Part shown: piece after piece, positions 8,576 through 16,912 of the stretch
Layout of the letters: the number at the start of each line of letters is the position of its first letter
How positions within the stretch are numbered: the stretch's first letter is position 1
Assembly (NCBI GenBank): GCA_027482245.1
Contig: JAIXWG010000004.1
Coordinates: forward strand, 1 to 64,000
Source: Acetobacteraceae bacterium
GTDB lineage: Bacteria > Pseudomonadota > Alphaproteobacteria > Acetobacterales > Acetobacteraceae
DNA: 64,000 nt
Direction of reading: 5' to 3'
Translations under genes and position numbers: made by a program
Notes under the pieces: generated by a model
Seen by the model: only the letters and a program-made list of their open reading frames with translations
Databases searched by the model: none
Told to the model about the DNA's origin: nothing

Positions 8576-10176
8576 AGCGTCTTCCGCGCGATGCCGAGGA
8601 AGGCCGCGGTGTCGCCGCGGCGGAAGCGGTTGCGGCGCAGCGCGTCCAGGATCCAGGCGCGCTCATCGGCCGGGGAGGCGGGGGCGCCCGCGCTGGCGGG
8701 GCCGAGCTGTGCCTCCAGCGCCGCCAGCGTCACGCGCCCGCTGGTCGCCTCCGTCGCCGCCTGCACCAGCACCTCCGCCAGGTCGCGCAGATTGCCCGGC
8801 CAGCTGCGGGCCATGAGGAAGCGGAGCGCGGCCGGGTCCAGCTCCGTCGCGCCCCGGCGCGCGCCGCGCAGCATGGCGCGGGTCAGCAGGGGCAGGTCCT
8901 CCAGCCGGTCCCGCAGCGGCGGCACGACTAGGCGCTGGGCGGACAGGGCGCGGGCCATCGCCTCTCCGCCCGGGGGATGGGTCAGCAGGATGCGGGCGCG
9001 GGGCGCGCGTTCGCCGGGCTTGGCGAAGCGCTCGAAGCTCCCGCGCTCGATCCAGGCGGCCAGGCGCGTGCGCAGCGTGGGCGGCAGGGCGTCCGCATTC
9101 TCGATCACCACCGTGCCGTGGCGCAGCGCCAGCAGCCCGGCCGGGCCGGCATCGCCGAAGAGGCGGGTGGCGATGTCCTGGCGGGCGTCGAGGAAGGTCA
9201 GGCTGCCGGACCGGCCGCTGGCCTGGTGGATGGCGCGCGCCACCGTGGTGCGCCCGGCGCCGGGCTCGCCCTCCACCAGGATGGGCAGGTCGGTGGCGGC
9301 GAGGCGCGCGAGGCGGGCGGCGAGCTGCCGCGCGGCCTGGGACCGCCCGACGAGCCCCGGCAGGCGCCCGGCCTCGGGCTCCGCTTCCGCGCGCAGCAGG
9401 CCGGCAGTCTTGAAGGCGGAGGTGGTCTGCATGACCGACATCTCGAGCGGCAGGCGGTCGAGCGTCGATCCGCCGACATAGCCATCGGCCCGCGAAGCCT
9501 CGCAGACCCGCAGCAGGTGGCCGGGATCGATGATGGGGCCGCCTTCCACCAGGCAGAGCGTGCCGGGCGCCGCGCGGCGCACATGGGCGAAGGTGCGGCG
9601 CGCCCGTTCCGCCGCCTGGTCCAGCGGCACGCCGCTCGGCACGCCCTGGCTGCCGCCGGAATTCCAGCCGAAGTTGAGGCAGAGGCGCTCCACCCCCGCC
9701 TTCAGCAGCGCATCCACCTCCGCCCGCGTCTTGGCGTAGCCGAGCGTGGCCAGGCCCATCGCGCGCGCCGCGCGCAGCATCTCGACCTCCCGCGCGAAGC
9801 CCAGGCCGGCGGCCTCCAGCGCCGCGCGGAAGGCGCCGTCATGGTGGATGGCGGAGGGGAAGTTGACGACGCCCTGGTAGCCGGCGTCGCGGATGCGGGC
9901 GAGCAGGTCCGGGATGGACAGGCGCGGGTCGCAGGCGGCGGCGCCGAAGAAGACCGGGACGGCGACGCGGTCCAGGATCTCCTGCCGCGCGAAATCATCG
10001 GTGAAGCTGTTGCTGTCGCGGATCGGCAGCATCGCGGCGAGCGACGGCGCGCCCATGACGCGGAGGCGCCCGGCATTCAGGGCCAGCAGGAAATCCGCCC
10101 CGCCATCCGCGGCGGCGCGCGCCGTCATGCCGAGCCCGATGGCGGCGCCGACCAGGATCTCCAGCCGCTTCGCCAT
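8539..10176 (-). CDS. TIM-barrel sensor fused to degenerate sigma54-type AAA+ regulator
   Basis: 545 aa three-part protein. Residues 1-255 are a complete PEP-hydrolase-family TIM barrel (ACDPRLSIPDLL at 81, CLNFGWNSGG at 166, GYVGGSTLDRLPLEM at 232). Residues 273-470 resemble a sigma54-activator AAA+ module: VGRS at 276, Walker A GEPGAGRTT at 303-311, a sensor-like RLVVPPLRDRLEDLPLL at 415, and the WPGNLRDL block at 459. Residues 507-542 form a Fis-type helix-turn-helix (AAFLGIARKTLYNRMRRLGL). The loop that should carry GAFTGA is deleted: after LFG (339-341) the chain runs straight to GTVVIENADALPP, and Walker B lacks the usual DE pair. Contact with sigma54 is therefore doubtful and it may act with ordinary RNA polymerase. 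Its TIM barrel probably senses the metabolite of the adjacent operon. Confidence 0.85.
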   Translation of the reverse strand: MAKRLEILVGAAIGLGMTARAAADGGADFLLALNAGRLRVMGAPSLAAMLPIRDSNSFTDDFARQEILDRVAVPVFFGAAACDPRLSIPDLLARIRDAGYQGVVNFPSAIHHDGAFRAALEAAGLGFAREVEMLRAARAMGLATLGYAKTRAEVDALLKAGVERLCLNFGWNSGGSQGVPSGVPLDQAAERARRTFAHVRRAAPGTLCLVEGGPIIDPGHLLRVCEASRADGYVGGSTLDRLPLEMSVMQTTSAFKTAGLLRAEAEPEAGRLPGLVGRSQAARQLAARLARLAATDLPILVEGEPGAGRTTVARAIHQASGRSGSLTFLDARQDIATRLFGDAGPAGLLALRHGTVVIENADALPPTLRTRLAAWIERGSFERFAKPGERAPRARILLTHPPGGEAMARALSAQRLVVPPLRDRLEDLPLLTRAMLRGARRGATELDPAALRFLMARSWPGNLRDLAEVLVQAATEATSGRVTLAALEAQLGPASAGAPASPADERAWILDALRRNRFRRGDTAAFLGIARKTLYNRMRRLGLEA

Positions 10177-10188
10177 GCCGGGCCGGCG

Positions 10189-10563
10189 TCAGGGCGCGGG
10201 CGGCGGGGCCGTGCCGTCGGCCTCCGCCTGCAGGGGGCGCGGGGCCTCCAAATTGCCCTCCGCCCGGTCGCGGTGCAGCGCGGCGCGCGTCAGCAGCATC
10301 AGCGTCACGGGCGTGGTGATGACCATGAAGACGGTGATCAGCACCTCATGCACAACCAGGCGGGACTGCATGACGGAGAAGAACAGCATGGAGGCGATGA
10401 GGATGCATCCGATGCCGAGCGTCGTCGCCAGCGTTGGCGCGTGCACGCGTTCGTAGAAGGTGCGCAGCCGCAGCAGGCCGATGGAGCCCGTCAGCCCGAG
10501 CGCCGCGCCGATCACCACCAGGGCCGAGACCGGCACCGCGGCCCAGAGGGGAAGGTCGGTCAT
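10189..10563 (-). CDS. mrpG: Mrp/Pha cation/proton antiporter subunit G
   Basis: 124 aa. Three hydrophobic helices (roughly 8-30, 45-65, 70-90) and the subunit-G pattern GLLRLRTFYERVHAPTLATT. Last gene of the antiporter operon, overlapping mrpF by four bases. The last 35 residues are proline- and acid-rich and poorly conserved in the family. It is needed for the multi-subunit Na+(K+)/H+ exchanger in the inner membrane. Confidence 0.9.
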   Translation of the reverse strand: MTDLPLWAAVPVSALVVIGAALGLTGSIGLLRLRTFYERVHAPTLATTLGIGCILIASMLFFSVMQSRLVVHEVLITVFMVITTPVTLMLLTRAALHRDRAEGNLEAPRPLQAEADGTAPPPAP

Positions 10564-10841
10564 TCGATGACCTCGCCCCGCATCAGGAACTTCGACAGCG
10601 CCGCGGTCGCGACGAAGCCGAGCAGGGTGATGAGCAGCGCGGCCTCGAAATAGTGGCTGCTGCCGGTGCGGATGCCGAAGACCAGCAGCAGCATGGCGGC
10701 ATTCACATAGAGCGTGTCGAGCGCCAGCACGCGGTCCTGCGCGCGGGGGCCGCGCAGGACGCGCAGCGTCGCGCAGCCCATGGCCGCGGCCAGCAGGAAC
10801 TGGGCGGCCAGCAGCGACCAGCCGAGCAGCGCGGCGCTCAT
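10560..10841 (-). CDS. mrpF: Mrp/Pha cation/proton antiporter subunit F
   Basis: 93 aa, three helices, with the subunit-F motif GPRAQDRVLALDTLYVNAAML. The start at 10841 makes an ATGA overlap with the end of mrpE; an in-frame upstream start at 10871 would add residues not seen in the family. Small membrane subunit of the antiporter. Confidence 0.88.
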   Translation of the reverse strand: MSAALLGWSLLAAQFLLAAAMGCATLRVLRGPRAQDRVLALDTLYVNAAMLLLVFGIRTGSSHYFEAALLITLLGFVATAALSKFLMRGEVIE

Positions 10842-11323
10842 TCGAAGATCTCCATCAGCCGCCGCTCCCACTTGTCCTTGATGGTGCGGATCCAGGTTTC
10901 CTCATCCACCAGGTCGAGGACATGCAGCAGCATGGTGCCGGCGCGGGCGTCGTAATCGACCCAGACGGTGCCCGGCGTCGCGGTCAGGATGCAGGCCAGG
11001 GCGGAGAGGCCATGGGGGCTGCGCATGTCGAGGGGGATCTGCACGAAACCGGCGCGCCGGTCCCCCGGGTCTCGCCGCAGGATGATGCGCGCGACGGCGT
11101 TGTTCGATCGCACGACCTCCACCAGCACGTCGCGCAGCAGGCCGGGCACGGATCGCAGCCGCCGCGGCAGGCCCGTCGGGAAGCCGAGCCCGGCGAGAAC
11201 GCCCGACCCCGCGATGCCGAGCACGGCGCCGAGCAGGATGGCGCCGGGCGAGAGGCTCTCCGCCAGCAGCAGCCAGAGCAGCAGGAAGGCGAGGGCGAGA
11301 AGGGGATGGGGCAGCAGGCGCAT
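10838..11323 (-). CDS. mrpE: Mrp/Pha cation/proton antiporter subunit E
   Basis: 161 aa. Two N-terminal helices (about 5-50) followed by a soluble domain with the MrpE patterns SNNAVARIILRR, FVQIPLDMRSPHGLSALACILTATPGTVWVDYD and LHVLDLVDEETWI. The length matches the family. Translationally linked to mrpD upstream (one-base overlap) and mrpF downstream. Confidence 0.92.
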   Translation of the reverse strand: MRLLPHPLLALAFLLLWLLLAESLSPGAILLGAVLGIAGSGVLAGLGFPTGLPRRLRSVPGLLRDVLVEVVRSNNAVARIILRRDPGDRRAGFVQIPLDMRSPHGLSALACILTATPGTVWVDYDARAGTMLLHVLDLVDEETWIRTIKDKWERRLMEIFE

Positions 11324-12927
11324 TAGGGCGCCCCCGGCACGGCGGCGGCGCCCAGCACGCCATCGAGATAGGCGCCCGGCGCGTGGAGCGAGGCCGCGGC
11401 GGCCAGCATGTAGTCCATGGCCGGCGCCGCCCCGATGGTCAGCGCCACGCCGAGGCCGAGCAGCAGCCCGACCGGCGCCAGTTCCAGCAGGCTGACGCGC
11501 GGCACCGTGGCGGGCGGCGATGCCCAGAAGACGTCGATGCCCACGCGCACCATGGCAACCAGCGTCGCGAGCCCCGACAGCACCAGCGCCGCGATCAGCA
11601 CCCAGCGCGCCGCCGGGATGGGCGCATCCGCCGGGCCGAGGAGCGGCACCAGCATCGCGAACTTGGCGAGGAAGCCCGACAGCGGCGGCAGCCCCGCCAG
11701 CAGCAGCGCGCAGGCGGTGAAACCCAGGCCGAGGATCGCGACGATGGCGGGGATGGCGACGCCGGCTTCCTCCGGCTCGTTGGCCTCGTCATCCTCGTCG
11801 CCGGTGCCGAAGGCTTCCCGCGTCACGGCCAGCACGTCGGCGCCGGGGTCGCGGCCGCGCTCCAGCAACTCGATGAGGAGGAATAGCGCGCCCAGCGCCA
11901 GGACCGAACTCGCGAGGTAGAACAGCGCGCCGCCGGTCACCTCCACCTGGTCGGCGCCGATGGCGGCCAGCAGGGTGCCGGAGGAGATCAGCACGCTGGC
12001 GCCGGCCAGGCGGGACAGGTTCTGCGTGGCGAGCACGGCGACGGATCCGAAGGCGATCGTCAGCAGCCCGCCCGCCAGCAGGACCGGTCCGCCGAAACCG
12101 GCGGAATCGCCGCCCTCTCCGCCGAAGAGCAGCAGCCAGACGCGCAGCACCGCATAGGCGCCGACCTTGCTGAGGATGGACAGGATGGCGGCCGCCGGGG
12201 CCGTGGCCGCGGCATAGGTAGCCGGCAGCCAGAAGCCGAGCGGCCAGACCGCCGCCTTCATCAGGAAGGCGACGCCCATCACCGCGAGCCCCGCTTCCAG
12301 CAGCGCCCGGTCCGCCGCCGCCACGTCCCGCATCCGTGCGGCGAGGTCCGCCATGTTGAGCGTGCCGGAGATGCCATAGACGACGCTGACGCCGATCAGG
12401 AACAGGAGCGAGGCGACGAGGTTGACGACGATGTAGTGCAGCCCGGCGCGCACCCGCGCGGTGCCGGACCCGTGCAGGGCGAGGCCGTAGGAGGCGGCCA
12501 GCATCACCTCGAAGAAGACGAAGAGGTTGAAGAGGTCGCCGGTCAGGAAGGCGCCGTTCAGCCCCATCAGCTGGAACTGGAAGAGGGGGTGGAAATGCGC
12601 GCCCGCCCGGTCCCAGCGCGCCAGCGCGGTGACGAAGGCCGCAAGCCCCAGCACCGCGACCAGCGCGAGCATGAGGGCGGAGAGCCGGTCATGCACCAGC
12701 ACGATGCCGAACATCACCGGCCAGTCGCCGAGGCGGTAGATGTGCACCTTCGGGCCATCCGCCATGGCCAGCAGCAGGATGGCGGTCACGACCAGGGCCG
12801 TCGTGGACAGCAGGCCAAGCGCCACCACCGCGCCGCGCCAGCGGTCGCCGGCCAGGATCATGGCTGCGCCGGCCAGCATCGGCACCAGCACCGGCACCGC
12901 CACCAGATGATCCATCCAGCCGCTCAC
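11323..12927 (-). CDS. mrpD: Mrp/Pha cation/proton antiporter subunit D
   Basis: 534 aa multi-spanning protein related to the NuoN/NuoM proton-pumping subunits of complex I. It carries the conserved loop LTGDLFNLFVFFEVML and the segment LMKAAVWPLGFWLPATYAAA with the key lysine and proline of a discontinuous helix, plus GLPPLSGFLAKFAML further on. MrpD and MrpA form the ion-translocating channels. It overlaps mrpC by four bases. Confidence 0.93.
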   Translation of the reverse strand: MSGWMDHLVAVPVLVPMLAGAAMILAGDRWRGAVVALGLLSTTALVVTAILLLAMADGPKVHIYRLGDWPVMFGIVLVHDRLSALMLALVAVLGLAAFVTALARWDRAGAHFHPLFQFQLMGLNGAFLTGDLFNLFVFFEVMLAASYGLALHGSGTARVRAGLHYIVVNLVASLLFLIGVSVVYGISGTLNMADLAARMRDVAAADRALLEAGLAVMGVAFLMKAAVWPLGFWLPATYAAATAPAAAILSILSKVGAYAVLRVWLLLFGGEGGDSAGFGGPVLLAGGLLTIAFGSVAVLATQNLSRLAGASVLISSGTLLAAIGADQVEVTGGALFYLASSVLALGALFLLIELLERGRDPGADVLAVTREAFGTGDEDDEANEPEEAGVAIPAIVAILGLGFTACALLLAGLPPLSGFLAKFAMLVPLLGPADAPIPAARWVLIAALVLSGLATLVAMVRVGIDVFWASPPATVPRVSLLELAPVGLLLGLGVALTIGAAPAMDYMLAAAASLHAPGAYLDGVLGAAAVPGAP

Positions 12928-13268
12928 CGGTCCCGCTCCCGCCCATCGACGTGGTCGGTGCCGGTCAGGCCGCGGGCGGCCAGCAGCACCACCAGCAGCA
13001 GCGCCGTGGTGGCGAAGCCGATGACGATGGCGGTCAGCACCAGCGCCTGGGGCAGCGGGTCCGCGAAGTGCGCCAGGCTGCCTTCCTGCCCTGGCGCCAG
13101 GATGGCCGCGGCACCGGTGCGCAACCCGCCGGTGGAGAAGATGAAGAGGTTCACGGCGTAGGACAGCAGCGACAGGCCGATGATGACCTGGAAGGTGCGC
13201 GACCGCAGCAGCAGCCAGACGCCCGATCCGGTCAGCACGCCGATGGCGAGGGAGACGACGAGTTCCAT
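12924..13268 (-). CDS. mrpC: Mrp/Pha cation/proton antiporter subunit C
   Basis: 114 aa NuoK-like protein with three helices. It has the pattern SLLSYAVNLFIFSTGG and the C-terminal PLPQALVLTAIVIGFATTALLL, which is diagnostic of MnhC/PhaC. It overlaps the fused A/B gene by one base. Confidence 0.92.
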   Translation of the reverse strand: MELVVSLAIGVLTGSGVWLLLRSRTFQVIIGLSLLSYAVNLFIFSTGGLRTGAAAILAPGQEGSLAHFADPLPQALVLTAIVIGFATTALLLVVLLAARGLTGTDHVDGRERDR

Positions 13269-16228
13269 CAGCGCGTCCCCGCCGTGACGAGCGGCACGGC
13301 CGGCACCGACGGCTCCGCCAGCGGTTCCGCCGCGCGCGGCACCGCGCGATGGCCGCGCACGGATTGGTGGGCCAGCGCGACCAGCATCAGCAGCGTGGCG
13401 CCGACGACCAGCATGAAAATGCCGATGTCGAAGACCAGCGCGCTGGCGGTCGGCACGCGGCCGATCACCGGCAGCTCCGCATAGGCGAAGTAGGTGGTCA
13501 GGAAGGGCTGGCCGAAGGGCAGGGCGGCCAGCGCGGTGCCGGCCGAGACCAGCAGCCCGGTGCCGACCCAGAGCTGCGGGCGCAGCCGCAGGCGATCTTC
13601 CGTCCAGTCCGTGCCGCCGATCATGTATTGCAGGATGATGGCGATCGCCACGACCATGCCGGCGGAGAAGCCGCCACCCGGCAGGTCATGCCCGCGCAGC
13701 AGCAGGAAGACGGCGGCGATCAGCATGACGGGGAAGATCAGCCGCGTCAGGGTGAAGGGCACCAGCAGCCAGTCCGCGCCGTCACGCACCTCGCCGCGGC
13801 CGGTGACCACCGCGCCGGCCGTCGCGCCATCCGCCTGCACCTGCTGTTCCGGCACCTCCACGCTGTCCGGGGCGGGGCGGAAGCGGCGCAGCAGGGCATA
13901 GGCCGTCAGCGCCACGGCGGCGACGACGAAGATCTCCCCCAGCGTGTCGAAGCCACGGAAATCCACCAGGATGACGTTCACCACATTGGTGCCGCCGCCT
14001 TCGGTATAGGCACGCTGCAGGAAGTGCTGCGCCAGCAGTTCCGGCGGCGTGCGCGTCATCACCACGTAGGACAGGGAAGCCAGCCCGGCGCCGGCGGCGA
14101 TGGCGAGGCCGAGGTCCCGCAGGCGCCGGGTGCGGGACAGAATCTCGATGCCCGCGCCGCCATTCGCCTCCGTCCGCTTCGGCAGCCAGCGCAGGCCGAG
14201 CAGCAGCAGCACCGTCGTCACGACCTCCACCGTCAGCTGCGTCAGCGCCAGGTCGGGGGCGGAGAACCAGACGAAGGTGACGACGACGGCGAGGCCCGTG
14301 GCCCCCACCAGGATCAGCGCCGCCAGGCGGTGGAACCTGGCCATGACGGCGGCGCCGATGGCGCAGGCGCCCCCGCCGATCCAGACCAGGGCGAGCACCG
14401 GATCGACCGGGGCGGCCGGGAGGTTGCCGGGCCCGAAGCCGCGCAGCCAGGCGGCGGTACCGCCGGCCAGGAAGGCCGCGGCGATGATGAGGCGGAGCAT
14501 CGGCTGCAGGCGGCGCGTACCGGCCATGCCCTCCACCCGCCGCGCCAGGCGCCAGGAGAGGAAGACCATGGTCCGTTCGAAGATGCGCTGCCCCTCCAGC
14601 CGCCCCAGCAGGGGCGGGCGGTCCAGCCCGCGGCGGAGGTGCCGCTGGAGCGCGAGGTAGAGCAGCACGCCGCCGCCGAGGGCGATGACGCTCATCAACA
14701 GGGGCAGGTTGAAGCCGTGCCAGACGGAGAGGCTGTAGTAGGGCGCGTCATGCCCCAGCACGGACTGCACGCCGAATTCCAGGAAGGGCCCGACCGTCGC
14801 GGCCGGCAGCACGCCCACCATGATGCAGGTCAGCACCAGGAGCTCCACCGGCAGGCGCATCCAGTTCGCGGGCTCATGCGGCGTGCGCGGCAGGTCCGTG
14901 GGCTCGGGCCCGAAGAAGGCGCCATGGATGAATCGCAGCGAATAGGCGACGCTGAAGGCGCTGCCGAGCATGGCGGCGAAGGGCAGGATGTTCAGCAGGC
15001 CGAGCGGGCCTTCCGCCGACAGCGCCTCCGCGAAGAACATCTCCTTGGAGATGAAGCCGTTCAGCAGCGGCACGCCCGCCATGGCCGCGGCTGCGACCAG
15101 CGCGAGCCGCGCGGTGAAGGGCATGGACCGGTTGAGGCCGGACAGGCGCCTTATGTCGCGCGTGCCCGTCTCATGGTCGATGATGCCGGCGGCCATGAAC
15201 AGCGATGCCTTGAAGGCCGCGTGGTTCATGATGTGGAAGATGGCGGCGACGAGGGCGAGTTCGCTGTTCAGCCCGAGCAGCAGGGTGATGAGGCCGAGAT
15301 GGCTGATGGTGGAATAGGCCAGCAAGCCCTTCAGGTCCGTCTGGAAGATGGCGATGTAGGCGCCGAGCAGCATGGTCAGCAGCCCCGCGGAGCCGACGAT
15401 CAGGAACCAGGCATCCGTGCCGCCCAGCACGGGCCAGAGCCGCGCCATCAGGAAGACGCCCGCCTTCACCAGCGTCGCGGAATGCAGGTAGGCGGAAACC
15501 GGCGTCGGCGCCGCCATCGCGTGCGGCAGCCAGAAATGGAACGGGAACTGCGCGCTTTTCGTCAGCGCGCCGAGCAGGATCAGCACCAGCGCCACCAGGT
15601 AGAGCGGGTGTTCGCGCACCTGGTCGCCCGCCGCCAGCACCACGTCGAGGTCGTAGCTGCCGACGATGTGCCCCAGCACCAGCACGCCGGCGAAGAGCGC
15701 GAGCCCCCCGGTCGCGGTGATGGTCAGCGCCATGCGCGCGCCATCCCGCGCCGCGGTGGTGTGGTGCCAGTAGCCGATGAGCAGGAAGGAGAAGAGGCTG
15801 GTCAGCTCCCAGAAGAAGGCGAGCAGCACGAGGTTGCCCGACGTCACCACCCCCAGCATCGCGCCCATGAAGGCGAGCAGGAAGGCGAAGAAGCGCGGCA
15901 CCGGGTCTTCCTCCGCCATGTAGTAGCGGGCGTAGAGGACGACGAGCGCGCCGATGCCGGTGACGAGCCCGGCGAAGAGCCAGGCGAAGCCATCGATGCG
16001 CAGCGAGAGGTTGAGGCTGAGCGCGGGCAGCCAGGCGAATTCCGCGCGCACGACGCCGCCCGCGGAGACGGTCGGGTAGGTTGCCCAGACCAGCGCCAGG
16101 CACAGCAGCGCGACGCCACCGGCCAGCCCCGCCGCGGCGTTGCGCGCATGGGTCGGCAGCAGCCCGGCGACGATGGAGGCCCCGAAGGGCAGGACGATGA
16201 GGGCGAGGAGGATCAGGCTGTCCGGCAT
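13268..16228 (-). CDS. mrpA: fused Mrp antiporter subunits A and B (PhaAB type)
   Basis: 986 aa. The NuoL-like MrpA core occupies about residues 1-770, with SGNLVLLAFFWELTSLFSFLLIGYW near 130, the lysine-containing ALTKSAQFPFHFWLPHAMAAPTPVSAYLHSATLVKAG near 222 and the C-terminal extension DLALTQLTVEVVTTVLLLLGLRWLP. An MrpB domain follows at about 790-970 (LIFPVMLIAAVFLLLRGHDLPGGGFSAG). The A-B fusion is the group-2 arrangement of alphaproteobacteria, as in PhaAB of Sinorhizobium, and explains why no separate subunit B gene is present. First Mrp gene in the operon, nine bases after the ptsN-like gene. Confidence 0.93.
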   Translation of the reverse strand: MPDSLILLALIVLPFGASIVAGLLPTHARNAAAGLAGGVALLCLALVWATYPTVSAGGVVRAEFAWLPALSLNLSLRIDGFAWLFAGLVTGIGALVVLYARYYMAEEDPVPRFFAFLLAFMGAMLGVVTSGNLVLLAFFWELTSLFSFLLIGYWHHTTAARDGARMALTITATGGLALFAGVLVLGHIVGSYDLDVVLAAGDQVREHPLYLVALVLILLGALTKSAQFPFHFWLPHAMAAPTPVSAYLHSATLVKAGVFLMARLWPVLGGTDAWFLIVGSAGLLTMLLGAYIAIFQTDLKGLLAYSTISHLGLITLLLGLNSELALVAAIFHIMNHAAFKASLFMAAGIIDHETGTRDIRRLSGLNRSMPFTARLALVAAAAMAGVPLLNGFISKEMFFAEALSAEGPLGLLNILPFAAMLGSAFSVAYSLRFIHGAFFGPEPTDLPRTPHEPANWMRLPVELLVLTCIMVGVLPAATVGPFLEFGVQSVLGHDAPYYSLSVWHGFNLPLLMSVIALGGGVLLYLALQRHLRRGLDRPPLLGRLEGQRIFERTMVFLSWRLARRVEGMAGTRRLQPMLRLIIAAAFLAGGTAAWLRGFGPGNLPAAPVDPVLALVWIGGGACAIGAAVMARFHRLAALILVGATGLAVVVTFVWFSAPDLALTQLTVEVVTTVLLLLGLRWLPKRTEANGGAGIEILSRTRRLRDLGLAIAAGAGLASLSYVVMTRTPPELLAQHFLQRAYTEGGGTNVVNVILVDFRGFDTLGEIFVVAAVALTAYALLRRFRPAPDSVEVPEQQVQADGATAGAVVTGRGEVRDGADWLLVPFTLTRLIFPVMLIAAVFLLLRGHDLPGGGFSAGMVVAIAIILQYMIGGTDWTEDRLRLRPQLWVGTGLLVSAGTALAALPFGQPFLTTYFAYAELPVIGRVPTASALVFDIGIFMLVVGATLLMLVALAHQSVRGHRAVPRAAEPLAEPSVPAVPLVTAGTR

Positions 16229-16237
16229 CGTCGCGGG

Positions 16238-16711
16238 TCAGGCCCCGGGGCGTGGGGATGGCGCGGCGCCGCCGCCCAGCAGGGCCAGCACCTCCTCCGC
16301 CGTCGTGGCCGCGCGCAGGCGGCGCAGCACCTGCGAATCCCGCAGCGAACGGCAGGTATCGGACAGGGTAGGCAGGAAGCCATCCGGCGACGACTCCGGC
16401 CAGATCACGAGGATGACGAGATCGACCGGTTCCTCGTCCCGCGCGTCGAACTCCACGGGGCGGCGCAGCCGGGCGAACAGGACCAGCGGGGGCTGGTCAC
16501 CCTCCAGCCGCGCATGCGGCAGCGCGATGCCGCGGCCGAGCGCGGTGGAGCCCAGCTCCTCCCGCGCCTGCACGACCTCGGTGATCTCGGCCTCCGGCCG
16601 CCCCAGCCGGGCGGCGGCCTCGGCGCAGAGGCGATGCAGCACGGCGGCCTTGGTCGTCTCCGCCAGGTCGAGGAAGATGCCCGTCGCGGCCAGGTGGTTG
16701 GTAATCGCCAT
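16238..16711 (-). CDS. PTS EIIA domain protein (PtsN-like)
   Basis: 157 aa EIIA domain of the fructose/nitrogen-related type. The phosphorylatable histidine is H66 in GRGIALPHARLE, preceded by REELGSTAL and followed by PVDLVILVIWP. There is no membrane EIIB/EIIC partner nearby, so this is a regulatory rather than a transport EIIA. It is the first gene of the Mrp operon with only nine bases to mrpA. EIIA-Ntr proteins control potassium transport in enterobacteria, so a role tuning the antiporter is plausible but inferred. Confidence 0.85.
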   Translation of the reverse strand: MAITNHLAATGIFLDLAETTKAAVLHRLCAEAAARLGRPEAEITEVVQAREELGSTALGRGIALPHARLEGDQPPLVLFARLRRPVEFDARDEEPVDLVILVIWPESSPDGFLPTLSDTCRSLRDSQVLRRLRAATTAEEVLALLGGGAAPSPRPGA

Positions 16712-16882
16712 CGGTGCATCCTCTCGTCACACGGCCTGCCCTAGCCGGCCTTGAGCCTGACAGGATGGTTGGGAAGGGAAGCAGGGCGCCCGCCGCGGGC
16801 ATCCGGGCATGCCTCCGCCGCGCCTGTCGAGGCTGGCGCTTGGGCAGCAGGTAACAAGGAAATTACACGAAATCAATGGTCT

Positions 16883-16906
16883 GATCGACGGCAGCCGATG
16901 TCGATC
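16883..16906 (-). terminator. weak hairpin after the LacI-type gene
   Basis: GATCGAC...GTCGATC inverted repeat with a 10-nt loop, starting seven bases beyond the LacI stop codon on the minus strand. The following bases (AGACCATTGATTTCG) contain no T run, so termination is uncertain. Confidence 0.3.
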
Positions 16907-16912
16907 GCGTGA

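Noticed and set aside
13349..16744. An 1131-codon plus-strand open frame opposite mrpA
   Set aside because: Composition dominated by Q, H, R, G and E, as expected for antisense of a hydrophobic GC-rich membrane gene; mrpA itself is unambiguous.
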